The translations under genes and the position numbers were made by a program. From positions 644,501 to 708,500 of the forward strand of contig JACVVK020000211.1 in the NCBI GenBank assembly GCA_018292915.2: DNA of 64,000 nt, given 5' to 3'. Numbering within the stretch: position 1 is the stretch's first letter; each line of letters starts with the position of its first letter. Shown one piece after another: positions 33,301-45,300 of this stretch. The notes beneath the pieces are model-generated. The model ran no database searches, was not told where the DNA came from, and was given only the letters and a program-made list of their open reading frames with translations. Origin of the DNA: Batillaria attramentaria. Taxonomy: Eukaryota; Mollusca; Gastropoda; Batillariidae.

Positions 33301-34200
33301 AGAGACCACCAATGCCATGACTGGACTGGAAATTGCATGCAATAAAAATAAACTTCCAAAGCACCAGCAAATTGTGTTGCATTGTATTCCGATTCCTTCG
33401 AGCTTTGAGGCTGCATTTCCCCCAAGTCTAGCAACAAAGAATGTAACAGTGGTTATAACAATAATATTCTCATTACTGTAGTTATTTTGTTTTGCCTGCT
33501 AAATTCTTTAAAAAGCAAAGCAAAAAAAAAAAAAAAAAAAAAAAAATTGGTTGGTGCTTATTGAATTCACTAATGTTGGTAGAGTGAACATGCACAAATG
33601 CTAAACAACTCATCATTTGTCCCTTTAACGAAGTCACTGAGCAGATGGGCTCTACGTAAACTGATTCACACAAACCAACCAACCAAGATGGCACGTTTAA
33701 AATATTCAGGCTTTTTACAAAGCAAGGCACGAAACAGAACTGCTGCTAAAAAGCACCACAACTGACATGACTGTGTTACTAAAAATAGGCACAGACACCT
33801 GTAAGTGCCTGGGCACTCGGACAGCCATGACTGTGTTACTGAAAATGGCATACACCTCTTTTCTACTGCTACGTACTTGGGTATTGAAATGAAACGAAAA
33901 CCTTCCACTTCCTTAAGCATTAATTAAAAACACATAACAACAAAAACAAAAACTGCACAAACAATCAAGCAAAACAAAAAAAAACCCCACCTAAACAAAG
34001 AAAACACACCAACAGTGGGAAAAGAGTTTTCACACTATGTAAAACCATAGATCTGGAACGGAACTCCCTTCCACACTGCAGAAAACATGGGAAAGTTTTT
34101 TGGTTTTTTTTGGCGAGGCATCTGTACAAGCTTCAAAACGTAGAGAAACAACATTAAAACTGCTGTAGCAGAAATAGAAATGTACACAAATACAGTATCT
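30310..34200. other. Intergenic region between genes C and D
   Basis: I see no CUB, membrane or tail exon on either strand. Contents: a poly-purine tract (32333-32458), a C run (33118-33133), an (AT)n run (33262-33283), a poly-A run (33520-33546) and a 20-base direct repeat around CATGACTGTGTTACT (33766 and 33827). The frame at 30997-31230 has no recognisable domain. Confidence 0.4.
32333..32458. repeat. Poly-purine tract
   Basis: About 125 bases of A/G with very few pyrimidines, made of GGAAA and AAAAGG blocks. The Lys/Glu-rich and Phe-rich frames here are artefacts. Confidence 0.9.
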
Positions 34201-34202
34201 GG

Positions 34203-34227
34203 TAGCCATGTTTAATATGCGTAAATG

Positions 34228-34259
<32 letters not shown>

Positions 34260-34780
34260 GGCCATTTGTATAGTGCTATAAGAAAACTTCCATGCAGTAA
34301 ACATGCTCACGGCGCCTTTGCAGTGGGGGGAAAAAAAAAGTGAGAGAGAGAGAGAGAGAGAAAGAGGGGGAGAGAGAGAGAGAGAGAGAGAGAGCTGAGA
34401 GAAAAGATGTGTCTTGAGGTTCCGCTTGAAGGTCATGACTGATGCAGATGGCAAGTTGTTCCAGAGGCAAGGAGCTGCACTCTTGCAAGCCCGTGCACCA
34501 CAGCGTTTCTTGTTTGGGATGTCATAGTAGCCTGGGACAGCAAGTCTGAGCTGGAAAGAAGATCTTAGGCTGCGTGCAGGTCTTAGAGTGGTATGAGCTC
34601 AGCCAGATATAGTGGAGCAGTGCCATGAACGCAGGAGAAAGTCAAGGAGAGAAGCTTATGGCCAATGCAAAGCTTGACTGGAAACCAGTGGAGATCTTTG
34701 AGTAATTGAGGACTGGTGTGTAACTATAACGGGGCTTAAAATGCTTCATGATCCAAAAGAAGGGAAAAAGTGTGTAGCAT
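34203..34780 (-). mobile_element. 5'-truncated LINE 3' end
   Basis: On the minus strand the frame has LWNNLPSASVMTFKRNLKTHLF, split here as LWNNLPS and FKRNLKTHLF: the C-terminal signature of non-LTR reverse transcriptases. The copy ends in an (ATC)n tail (34228-34257). AG tracts lie at 34343-34394. Confidence 0.75.
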
Positions 34781-34904
34781 GTGGTGATGAAGGGACAAAG
34801 CCATGAGTGTGCATCTGCAAAGGAGACATGTCATGCTAGGGACGTCCGGGGGCAAATTCCCCTGCAATTTTTTTAAAAAGAAATTAGACTAAAATCTGTG
34901 CAAT

Positions 34905-35392
34905 GCCAGCCCTGTAGTGTAGTGGTTAGCACTTCCGACCATGGACCAGGAGACCCGGGTTCGAGTCCCAGCCGAGGCAAGCACGATTTTGCCTACCTAG
35001 GTCGGCTCCTACCCAGAGCGGGCGTGCTATGGGCCCTATGGGGAGGCTGTTGCCACACAGCTGAGATTCACCCACTTCAGGGGTGCGACTTTGGGGGTGC
35101 TTCCCTTGGTACGACACGTCATATGATGTGGATGATTACACGGCCGGCACCGGGCCTGGTTAATGCCAGAATATTTATGACACAAAGCGTGGAATGCGGC
35201 CCTGTTCCGCAGTCCCAAACCACACGGACCTCCAAAGCATCATCTTACCATCATCCTCATCTCCATCATCATGCATAATAAAAATTGCCCCAGCTTCTGA
35301 GCCCTCATTGGATTCCATCCATTACCTGGGAGGAACACCACTGGAACTGGCAAAAGAGTTGGGGCAGCAAAAAAAAGAAAAAAGAAAAAGAT
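34905..35392 (+). mobile_element. SINE family 2 (tRNA-like head, long body)
   Basis: The head reads TAGTGTAGTGGTTAGCAC (A box) and GGGTTCGAGTCCCAG (B box). A body of about 400 bases follows: ACGACACGTCATA, GCCAGAATATTTATGACAC, GGAATGCGGCCCTGTTCC, ATCATGCATAATAAAAATT, and CCTGGGAGGAACACCACTGG, then an A-rich tail. The minus-strand copy is at 60968-61469. The 3' part resembles the 8.2-10.1 kb satellite unit. Confidence 0.85.
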
Positions 35393-35443
35393 TTTAAGCC
35401 CCATACAATCAAATAGGCTGACAGCAGTTGGGGCAGGAGCGGG

Positions 35444-35486
35444 TGGGAGGGGTGTGTGTGTGGGGGGGGGGGGGGGGGGGGGGGGC
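35444..35486. repeat. G-run cluster
   Basis: GT repeats followed by a G run of about 25. Confidence 0.9.
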
Positions 35487-36015
35487 TTTTGAAACTCTAA
35501 ATCTGTGGATGAAGTAATGCTAATTTGGACACTGAGGCTACTTTTATAAGTTTGTGGAATCAGGTGTCACAAAACCCTACCTTGGCTTGTGGCTGTTGAA
35601 GCCAGTTCATAATCAGAACAAACAGAATGCATACAGCTCTGACCCAAACACTGGCCCATGATATAACAACCCAAGGCACCGAACAGTTCCGAAAGCACAG
35701 ACTTCACAAGTTCACTTTCTTCAGCATTGTATGCACACTGTTCTTTTTCTTTTAGGCAGGATCAGATCTGACTTTTGTGACCATATACTTACTTGTGTGT
35801 GTGTGTGTGTGTGTGGGTGTGTGCGCGCGCGTGTTTGTGAGTGTACTTGTTTGTGCATGTAAACTTCTACCCGTAATTATTTGGAAGTTGCTTACAAGTG
35901 CAAAATGAAAATCGCTGTTTTGGTTTAAAAAAAATAAAAAAAGAAGAAAACAAGTATCCATGCAAATGAGCTGATAAAAAAAAAAAAAAAAAAGTACACC
36001 ACCACTTGTCTCCAC

Positions 36016-38620
36016 CTACTTTCGAACATTATTTTCTGTGTCCCCAAAAATCTCATCATATGACGGCGGAGGCTCATCAGGGGCAGGTGAGTGTATTTCC
36101 TCATCGTCGACAACCTCATCAGTGATGTCAAGCCGCAGAGGTGCTGAGGCAACTGCAGCATTTCTTGGTCCTCTGCTATCAGAAATCTGAGACCCGTTCA
36201 CTCGAGCTCCGCTCCCATTCACTTCACTTCTGCCAGTATCACCGGCAGCTAACTCTTCATTCCTTAGGTTATCCTCCCTGGCATTAACAACGCTTGGTGG
36301 CACCAGCGTCTCTGGTGTGAGAGGTCGGAGTTCCCGCGCATTTCTGGTGTCGTCTGCCTGATCATCGGGGCAACATTTTTTGCGGCACGGACGGCAGCTA
36401 TGGGAAAACTTGTATACCAAGAAGCAGATGACTAGGGCTGCGATGACTCCAGAAACAATCCCTGCTATTTTGATGATGAAGGCTTTTGAACCTGTCAAAA
36501 GAAAAAGAAAAAGCAAGGCAATAAAATCTGCTGTCAAGCAATGCCGCATTCTGCCTGCCTGCCATTCTCAGTCCCCATACTAATATTTTGTACTGCACAT
36601 TTGCACAAGGTTCTGTTCCCACTGTTTGTGCACAGCGAATCTATGTTCTCGATGCTCAATGCGAGAATAAGGTAAAAGAAATGGTTGCATAACAGCTCTT
36701 GCATGTGAAAACATTCTGCATGCTCTGTTCTGGTAGATCTGGAAGTTTTCCCATTTTTGCATTGGAGAGAAGATGAATACTGACTCTGGAATAAGGCATG
36801 ACTTTACCCACTGCCAAAAAAAAAAAAAAAAAAAGAAAAAAAAACAGTACATGTTATAAAGAAAAAGACGAAACAGCAGTGATGTCAAGTGATCCTCAAA
36901 ACCAGCTCTTGTCCTGCATGTCCAACTTTTTTTGTTTTTCCTCACAAATTGGTGGATAAACAACAGCAAACACATAACAAAAAAAAAACCCAACAAAAAA
37001 ACAAAAACAACGGAAGCTGACCTAGGGGCCAAAAGAATCATGATACGTGATCCTGATAAACTGCCCTGCCTGTTCCGTTTATTTCCCCCCCCCCCCCTCC
37101 CCCTCCGTCCAACGGCAGAAAAAACAAAAAACAAAGAACGGTGGAAATTGGCCTGGAGCAGGTGGAAAAATCTCATGGCTGTGAAATATAACATTTCTAC
37201 TTCGAAATTATTTCTGTGTACACTCACGTGGTTTGGCCTTGTAATGAAGCTCAAAGTGTCGATGACCCTCCACCTCCCCCTGCTTGAAGACTAGATACAG
37301 CGACCGGTCAGATGCATCGTAAGTTTCTGCTGGTGTATCCTTCCCACACAATTCTGCTATCACAGTGCCATGTTCATCACTCCCTGCAAAACAAACAAAT
37401 GCGTGAACAGCTCCAGTCACCTTCAGTTTCATGCTGTCAACCAACAACGAAAGCAAAGTTAAATTACATGAAAACTATGGAAAGTTCAGGATATTGCTGT
37501 CAAGAACTGAATAGTGACAGGTTTGGTTGGTTTCACGTCCATACATAAGTAATATTAAGGACAACGTAGCAGACAACCAGCACAATTTTGTGTGTGTGTG
37601 TGTGTGTGTATGTGTGTGTGTGTATGTGTGCGCCGGTATTTTTCTGTTTAGTGGGCAGTACTCTCTTGTCCCGAATAAGCGTCCACGTACGCGTATTTTT
37701 TTCGGGCAATTTGCGCCGCCCGTACGCGCTTATTTAAGTCCGTACGCTTATTAAATTTTGGCTTTTTTGCGCCGCCCGTACGCCTATTCAAACCCGTACG
37801 CTTTCTTTTTTTGCTGTTCGAAAATGAGAAGCCAAATCGTACCTTTTTGTGCGCTGTTTATCAACCGATCGGCATCACAACAAGCGGGCACGCGCAGCCA
37901 TGCGTCAGAGCAACGTGTTCTGCGATTGGCCACAGTCAGTGGGTTTGGCCGGTTCTAAGCCAATCACGATTCGTTTATGAAAATCCGCGAAAACATGGAT
38001 GCTGAAAAGCCGTCTGGAAAATGCCACCCCGTACTATTATTCAAGCCCGTACTATTATTAATTTTCACTGAAAATGCCACCCCGTACTATTATTCAAACC
38101 CGTACTATTATTAATTTTCACTGAAAATGCCACCCCGTACTATTATTCACACCCGTACTATTATTCAGGACAAAAGAGTAGTTGGGTAGAGGACCACAAC
38201 TTCAGATATATTAACTAAGAGAACTTCTCAGGCGGGCATACACTAGTCTACAAATGCGGGGCTATAAAATGTTAATGTGATATTACTTCTATCAGTTCCA
38301 CATGCAATGGTACAGAAGAACCACCAGACAAAACCAATACTGAAATTGTTCTGGTGTGTACACATACCATCATATATTTTTAGGCAGTCTTCATCCTTGG
38401 ATCCCTCTACTGGTTGTATTTGAAAGACTGGAAGGCTGATCTCTGCATGGTGCCCCTCTTTGGCACGCACCTCCCACTTGCATACTACATCGTCACTGTC
38501 GATAACTTTGGTAAGGATTCTGAAAAGAAACACACACACACGCACACACACAAATGAAGTTAGCAAGTAGTGAATGGAATGATTGGTGCAGAGAGACAAA
38601 GAGAGAGAGAGAGAGAGAAA

Positions 38621-38687
<67 letters not shown>

Positions 38688-39559
38688 CGGACTATATATA
38701 GAGAAAATGAATTCTATTACTTTACAGCGGTATGATTTGAGTGAGAAAAAAAATTGTACTTTTCAATCAGCTGCTAAGAACAGAACTGATTATACCATGG
38801 GAAAAATACTAGTACTGATGTCAAGAAAATCCAATCAGAGAGAGATGATGATAATGATGATGATGATGAAACTTTATTTCTCAACGGTAAAAGTTTTGAC
38901 AGAAAGTACGTCAGTTTGCAAACTTGCCGTTGCTAATACTACGAAAGATTAGAGAAAAGAGAGAGAGAGAAAAACAACACGTACTTGTCGACAATACCAA
39001 TGTTTGTCCTAAAAGGGTCATAATCATAGGAGAAATTAAGTACATCCCCCTCTGGGTATGCATACAAAGTTGGCGTAGACACTGGACACTCTGTCCCATC
39101 TGAAACAAACACACCAATGGAGTCATTACACAGACACACCCTTTAACACTGACTCTGTGCCCTGTGCCGCAACTACCAGAAAATTACACAAATCAAAATT
39201 TTTCTCCGTTGGCTGTGGATAGTTAACCAACACGACTGAGTTTGTTGTCAATATTCCTCACCATCATAAAGATGTTTTAATTTCACAACAAACATTTCAG
39301 CCGTGATTCGACAACGCGTAGGTCAGCAAATCCCGTCTATTTTCTTTCCTCTACAACCGTAGCCGATCACTAATGCTTGCTTTTACACTTACAGATTAAT
39401 TCTAGTAATCAACTTCCATACACGCTCGAGTCTTCCGTGAACAACACACTTACCTGTTCTCTCAAATAACAGGAAAAACACCAGATTGCAAAAAACACCC
39501 CAGAACCCAAACGATCGCGGCAGTGCCCAAAATACTTTCTCACGACAACGGTTCCCCAT
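36016..39559 (-). CDS. Gene D: CUB-TM protein with a single PPxY tail
   Basis: Five exons on the minus strand: 39559-39454, 39099-38985, 38519-38368, 37383-37228 and 36491-36016 (106, 115, 152, 156 and 476 bp; sum 1005), giving 334 aa with phases 1-2-1-1 and AG/GT at each junction. Exon 1 (35 codons from MGNRCREK) has a hydrophobic core (GVFCNLVFFLLF), a late signal peptide. The CUB domain carries GTECPVS, VVCKWEV, EDCLKIYDG and AELCGKD, then SLYLVFKQG and FELHYKAKP. The last exon has a helix (IAGIVSGVIAALVICFLVYKF), a Cys/Arg cluster (CRPCRKKCC), an acidic stretch (VVDDEEIH) and one PPxY (EPPPSYDEIF), ending at TAG 36016. It is the most diverged member, yet exon phases and order match genes B and C. 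A likely type I surface protein; its ligand is unknown. Confidence 0.85.
37659..38180. mobile_element. MITE with TA flanks in gene D intron 3
   Basis: Ends TACTCTCTTGTCCCGAATAA (37659-37678) and, reversed, TACTCTTTTGTCCTGAATAA (38161-38180), 18 of 20 matching. The outer TA on each side fits a Tc1/mariner-type target. Inside are CCCGTACG- and CCCGTACTATTATT-type short repeats: a 51-base unit (CACTGAAAATGCCACC and on) is repeated about 2.5 times near the right end. It has no transposase. Confidence 0.75.
38620..38683. repeat. (CA)n microsatellite
   Basis: About 30 CA repeats preceded by a GA tract, in gene D intron 2. Confidence 0.95.
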
Positions 39560-40374
39560 AAGATCACTATCTCAAGCCCGATGTCGTAGAAACAGCGAAA
39601 GAACGAGACGTTTTACAACTTTCTTTGACGTCTGTGACACTTCCTAAAAGTTTGTCATGAGAAAGTAAATCTCTAGCTTGAGATTTGCGTAATGAAAACC
39701 GGAACTTTTGCGGAAATGTACCAAATAGGAGTGGCTTGTAAAGGGAAGCAACCCGTAAAAACTCGGGAAAGTGAATTTTTTTTTAGCAGCTACCTCCCTT
39801 AGTTCGTGCCCGGCCTCAAAGATTTAGGCGAACGGTTTGCCTTTTTATTTTTCAGTGACAATCTATGAGGCTACTGGCGGAGAGCTTAGAGCTGTATCTT
39901 CGATTTTGTTCCCGAGTATCTGTTTACTCTCCCTGTCTCTCTCTTACCTTACACCCCCACCCCTCCCTCGCCACTCCAACCATCCGGCACCACGATATGC
40001 CGGGACCAACAGCAGCCCGGCTAGACTCTCTCTCTCAGCATCATGTCCAGCCGGTCCAGAAAACTCCAATGGGCAGCCCCCCCCCCCTTACAGCCCCCCA
40101 CCCCAACCCTACCCCCCTCCCCCCTTAAAAAAAAACAAAAACAGCCCCACCAAAAAAAACAACAACAAACAAAAACAAACAAAACAACACAAAAAACAAA
40201 TCCTACAGCAATAAACAACAATCAGAAACAAAACAAAACAAAACAAACAGCTCAATCGCGGCTGTCCACTATCAACACTGTAATATTCAAACGACACAGT
40301 TTAACATCAAGCCTTTTTATCGTGATTATGAGGACACTGATCCCCCCCCCCCCGCCTTCATAACCCTGGGGGGG
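39560..40374. other. Upstream region of gene D
   Basis: An ACCGGAAC ETS-like core lies near 39699, 140 bases before the start codon. A/C-rich low complexity follows at 40080-40255 with C runs. No exon is seen. Confidence 0.4.
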
Positions 40375-40580
40375 CCGGCGGCCGGGACCGCAGTCGAGCG
40401 GTAGAGTGCTGGACGGACTTTCAATGTTCGGGTCCGTTGTCAGTTCGAATCCTGGCGCGGCTGGGGGCAGTTTAAACTTTGTGCTGGCCTTTTTTTTTTT
40501 TTTTTTTCGTTGGCGGCCCCCGCGCCTGTGATGTCACCCTAATGCGGTGGGAAAAGCCCCCTAAAAAGCCACCCCTCCCC
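40375..40580 (+). mobile_element. Degenerate SINE family 1 copy
   Basis: GAGCGGTAGAGTGCTGGAC and CAGTTCGAATCCTGG (B box), then TTTGTGCTGGCC, a T run, GTGATGTCACCCTAATGCGG and GGGAAAAGC. Old and G+C-rich. Confidence 0.65.
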
Positions 40581-41106
40581 CCCCCTCTTCCCATGATAGC
40601 CGCCTCAAAACCACTGCAACCAACACCACGACATGGACCAATAGCAGCTGAAAGCATCAAGCTCTCTCTCTCTCTCTCTCTCTCCGGCTCTCCTCAGCAT
40701 GTCCAGTCCAGTAAAACTGCAATGGGCAGGGGCAGTTTGCGGGCGGACCGACGTTTGATGTCGTGGTATTGATCTGCCGCCCACCCTATCAATCAGCCCA
40801 GTCAAAAATGATGAAGTGTATGCAAACAGCGAATTTTCGGACCCTCGGCTAGTAGTGTCGGGGCATGCGCGCTGCTTGTCAGCCTCGCTTGGGTTGTCGG
40901 GTCTTCTACTACTCTCCCTTTGCGCGCTGTTTCTCTCCCCTGCTAGTGCACATGAGTCCCCACAGTGTACGGAGTGAAGTGGGGTGTAGTATGAAAGACA
41001 CTGCTTCTACACCCTCCCCTCCCTCCCCCCCCCTCCACAGCCGCGAAATAGCCTTTGTTGCTTACGCGGTGTAAAGCCACGACTAACTAACTACCCCCCC
41101 CTCCCC

Positions 41107-41140
<34 letters not shown>
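40581..41140. other. Unassigned G+C-rich sequence
   Basis: CT tracts at 40662-40683 and 41109-41139 and C runs. A fragment AGCCGCGAAATAGCCTTTG with GGTGTAAAGCC (41039-41082) recurs in similar form at 62746-62790 and is probably a SINE remnant. Confidence 0.4.
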
Positions 41141-41141
<1 letters not shown>

Positions 41142-41210
41142 GTACACTGAGCCTTCCACAAATACATGCCGTCTAATTTACACTTTTACGAATATTGGGC
41201 GTCGTCGTTG

Positions 41211-41291
<81 letters not shown>
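41211..41291. repeat. (GT)n microsatellite
   Basis: About 40 GT repeats, pure. A (ATC)n run and a CT tract follow at 41457-41513. Confidence 0.95.
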
Positions 41292-41292
<1 letters not shown>

Positions 41293-41480
41293 CGCGTGTC
41301 ACTGAGTGTGTTTGTGATTGTTTACTTGTGTGTCCTTTCTGGTGCCGATGGTCAGTTTCACAGAAATGAACCGCTCTTGTTTTCTTCAATCGCAAGTTTG
41401 CAAACGGACAAATTTGTGTGTGTGTCAAAACAACAATTGCCATGTAAACTGAGTTTCATCATCATCATCATCATCATCAA

Positions 41481-41512
<32 letters not shown>

Positions 41513-41519
41513 AGAGCTG

Positions 41520-42125
41520 TCTCACCGCCAAACACTGAAGCCAGTTGTGTTCGAGTGGTGGTGACTGCCGTATGGAAGCATCAGATCTGCACGCAGAATG
41601 GCAATACACCTCCACCCATACAAAAACACACTGGCTGTAGCCTGTACAATGTGAAACTCGTATCGTCAGGATGTGGAAGGAAAAGGTGAAGAGTTCGCAC
41701 TTCCATGTTTTCCAGTTTCCACCATTGATGGGATATACTTGAACACTGTCGTAGTGATGGTTGTGGTATTAGTGGATGTGGTGGCCGCGGTGGCTTAGGG
41801 ACAAATAAGGATGAGGGAGTGGGCCCTATTTTGTAATTTGTTTTCATTTCTTGTCAGAACATATTCTGTATTACGTTTTTTTGTTTTTTTTTAATTTCTT
41901 CTTGGAGATATAAATATGTAACTGAAAAGCAATATGGCTGAAAACTCGACCACAACAACAACAAACACACTATATAGCCGTTGAACGGATTGAAGAAATG
42001 ATGGATATGAACTTGAATTTTTTTTTTGTTTTGAAAATCGATTGAATATGCGGATCTCGGGGGCTCAGTGGTGGTTGAGTGGGTCGGTGAGTGTTGTTGT
42101 TGTTGGTGGTCGTGGTGGTGGTGGT
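41520..42125. other. Unassigned sequence
   Basis: No exon or named repeat recognised. Confidence 0.35.
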
Positions 42126-42129
42126 GGCG

Positions 42130-42160
42130 GTGTGCGTGCGTGCGTGCGTGCGTGCGTGCG

Positions 42161-42250
<90 letters not shown>
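42130..42250. repeat. (GCGT)n to (GT)n microsatellite
   Basis: GCGT units grade into about 40 GT repeats. Confidence 0.95.
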
Positions 42251-42251
<1 letters not shown>

Positions 42252-42761
42252 CTCAAATTCAAAATTCCCGAGCAGTGACCAACAAAATGAACTACGATCT
42301 CGGACGCAAACTGACAGATACAGTGATCCATTCTGGAGGGAGGAGGGATTGTGGGTGGTGCGGGGATGGGGGAGGCGGGGGGGGGGGGGGGTTGTCATAG
42401 AGTGAAGGGGATCGGTAGCTGTGATAGCGGGGTAAAGAAATGACAGGAAGCGACTTTGACAGAGTGAGTAATAACCTTGGAAAATGCTGAAGAAGGAACA
42501 TGCTAGATGGGTATGACGATACATACATGGGCATAATCATACAGTTCTGTGAAGGCAAAACTGTCAGGATGATTGAACTGACATTGATGGAAAGTGGATG
42601 AGGTGCCAATGGCGGAGATGGTAAGAATAAATGGACGAAATTACGGTACACAATACACTGAGTAGAGGGAGGACTGTGGAGGAGTAGGGTGCTTTGAGGT
42701 TTAAACGTCTTTTTTCCATCATGAGGAGATTTCAAAGACTGACACGGGCCGGAACACTAGG

Positions 42762-42765
<4 letters not shown>

Positions 42766-42823
<58 letters not shown>
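42766..42823. repeat. (CA)n microsatellite
   Basis: About 29 CA repeats. Confidence 0.95.
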
Positions 42824-42826
<3 letters not shown>

Positions 42827-43139
42827 TAAACGAACAAGTGTTTATTGTTCCAAGTCTTACGTTTTATCCTCCAGCCAGCGAGTGAGTCTGTTTCTTTGCC
42901 GGATGTCAAGCCATTCACTTTAGTGTAGTAAGGTGATCAATGTAAAAGAGAATACATATTGCTAAATAATAATAATAATAATAATAATGACAGTACTTAT
43001 ATAGCGCTCTAACCTATTGGTTACTACCAGTTCTAAGTGCGGGGGGGGGGGGGAGGGGGGAGTATACAAAAATGGGGGGGGGGGGATTGATTGATTGCAA
43101 TGCCATAAGCTCAGTGCACAACGACATACGCACGGACGC

Positions 43140-43152
43140 ACGCGCGCGCGCG

Positions 43153-43244
<92 letters not shown>
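43140..43244. repeat. (CG)n/(CA)n microsatellite
   Basis: About 10 CG repeats followed by more than 40 CA repeats. Confidence 0.95.
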
Positions 43245-43246
<2 letters not shown>

Positions 43247-43297
43247 AAACATTTTCAGTAACAACACTGGAACTAAAACGAATTCAAACAGTCCCCC

Positions 43298-43302
<5 letters not shown>

Positions 43303-43384
<82 letters not shown>
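43303..43384. repeat. (CA)n microsatellite
   Basis: About 40 pure CA repeats. Confidence 0.95.
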
Positions 43385-43386
<2 letters not shown>

Positions 43387-43479
43387 TGCAAATCAGCCGA
43401 ACAGTCAAGTGTTGTCAAGTTATGAGCAGAAAACAGGTGGGTCTTCAGGTTTTTCTTGAAAATCCTTTCAGATTCAGTA

Positions 43480-44950
43480 ACGCTCGTTACGTTAGTGAGG
43501 TTTATGTTACTTTTCGTGCAACTCGTAAATTTTCGGTTTTTCGCCACCTTCGGTTGTAATAATTATTCTTCAGCAACTGACGGATTGCAAGGGAGTGGTA
43601 TGCAATTTTGTTCGCGCATCTACAGAAGGATTGTCAATTAGGTCACACGGAAACATCAATCGACTTCCAAAGTCACCTAATACTGACAAACAATTGAAGT
43701 CGGATCGAAGATTTTCAACTTTAATCCCTCAACGACAGATGTCAGAAATAGCATCAGAAATAATAACAAGGGGAGCTAAAACCGCAATTGTGTTTCAGCA
43801 GGAGGGAGAGTGGGCTCCCCCTGCCGCGGCGTTATGTGGGAATCGCTGTGAAAATTACAGAGCGGGTCGCCGCTTTTGTTACGCACGTAATATAAAGTGT
43901 GTTCTCCGAACGTGGATTGCACAACTTTGAGGCAGCGTCCATCGCTCTTCCCTCTCTTAATTGTTTTCATCCCACTGCTTGCATGTTTGAGTAAGGGGCT
44001 TTTCAGCGATGGCTATTGTATTGTAGTCCCCTAATGCCGCGGCGGCCGGGATGGGCCAAGGGAGGGAACTGTTTAGGTAAGCGACGCAATTCGCTGAATA
44101 ATGAATGGCGGTCATCGTGAGAGTGCTTTTGTGTCGGTCTGACCGAACAAAGTCACGTCCATTTTGGAGTCACTAGTCAGATGGCCTTTCTCTTTTAAAA
44201 TCTAGAAAGCATGAATCTAAAGGGAGTTTGCTCATGCGCCAGTAATGCCGTTCCCAGAATTCCCTGGGGAGAATTGAGCCGGAACTGAACTGAAGTCCAG
44301 TTGTATTGATGTAAATGCTCAGCCACTTCCTATACCACAGGCGGAGATAACAGAAACGATCTTTAATAGCCCTCGAAGCGGGGATAATGTCCATATTAAT
44401 CTATTGTACAAAATGTGGTTATATGTGTATGATTAGGATCCGGTTTGACGAGATGACCGTATGACTGTGTGCTTTTGAATCAGTGACGTCACGTACACAC
44501 GTACAGCAAGTGAAATTCACTCCCCAAATGACAAGACTGGCCGACTATGGGGCACTTTTGGCGTAAGCGAAAACGACTCTGTGACACGGTCTGCTTCAAG
44601 CAGTGGTCGTTGTCGTTGGGTATGGAAATCACATCGACAAGACCAAACCACTTGCACTCTTGCGTACAAGAAAAAGAAGAAGAAAAAAGGAGGGAAGCTC
44701 GGGTCACTTCTGCGTGCGCGGAAAGTACCCCGGTCATTTCTGCCTACGCGAAAAATGATCTAGTTTGTTTGTCTGATGTGTTACACTAGCACCTAATTGT
44801 ATAATGGCGTAAGCTATTTGGAGCATTATTGTAGCTTATTCGGTTGCTCATAACTCAGACCTTATCATCACCACATATAATCGCATCAATTATGCATATA
44901 TATGCAGTGACTGATATATTTTTGCAATTGTACTGGCGTAACCGTAAACA
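43480..44950. other. Unassigned sequence
   Basis: No family recognised. Open frames at 43595-43930 (plus) and 44173-44394 (minus) lack known domains and splice context. Confidence 0.35.
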
Positions 44951-44959
44951 TCAGCAGTT

Positions 44960-45130
44960 TATAGAAAAACACCCAACAAAAATTAACAAACAAACAAACA
45001 ATCAAACAAGAACCAAAAGCCAAAACACCAACCTCAAACAACAAAAAACAAAACAAAAAACCCAACAACAATGAAAAAAAGCAAAACAACAAGAATAAAA
45101 AAAAATCCAAGCAACAGCAACAACAACAAC

Positions 45131-45191
<61 letters not shown>

Positions 45192-45300
45192 CAACCCCCC
45201 CCCCCCCCACACACACACACAAAACAACCCCCCCCCCCAAAAAAAAAAAAAAAAAAATCAGCAACAACAACAACAACCCCAAAACAAAAACAGAAAACAT
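44960..45300. repeat. A/C-only low-complexity tract with CA array
   Basis: About 340 bases almost free of G and T on the plus strand, including (CAA)n, a CA array (45132-45187) and two C runs. Confidence 0.9.

Larger units (their letters stand above)
42965..43470 (-). mobile_element. LINE 3' end carrying two long CA arrays
   Basis: On the minus strand SERIFKKNLKTHLFSA marks a reverse-transcriptase C-terminus (near 43425-43480), and the copy ends in (TTA)n-type repeats (42966-42989) after TATATAGCGCT. Two long CA arrays (43140-43244 and 43303-43384) and G runs interrupt the 3' UTR. The segment between them (43246-43302) is found inverted at 46265-46325. Confidence 0.65.

Noticed and set aside
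36580..37254. 224-codon minus-strand frame
   Set aside because: It crosses the gene D intron and the acceptor-side sequence, with poly-Phe from an A run; the CUB exon here is in another frame.
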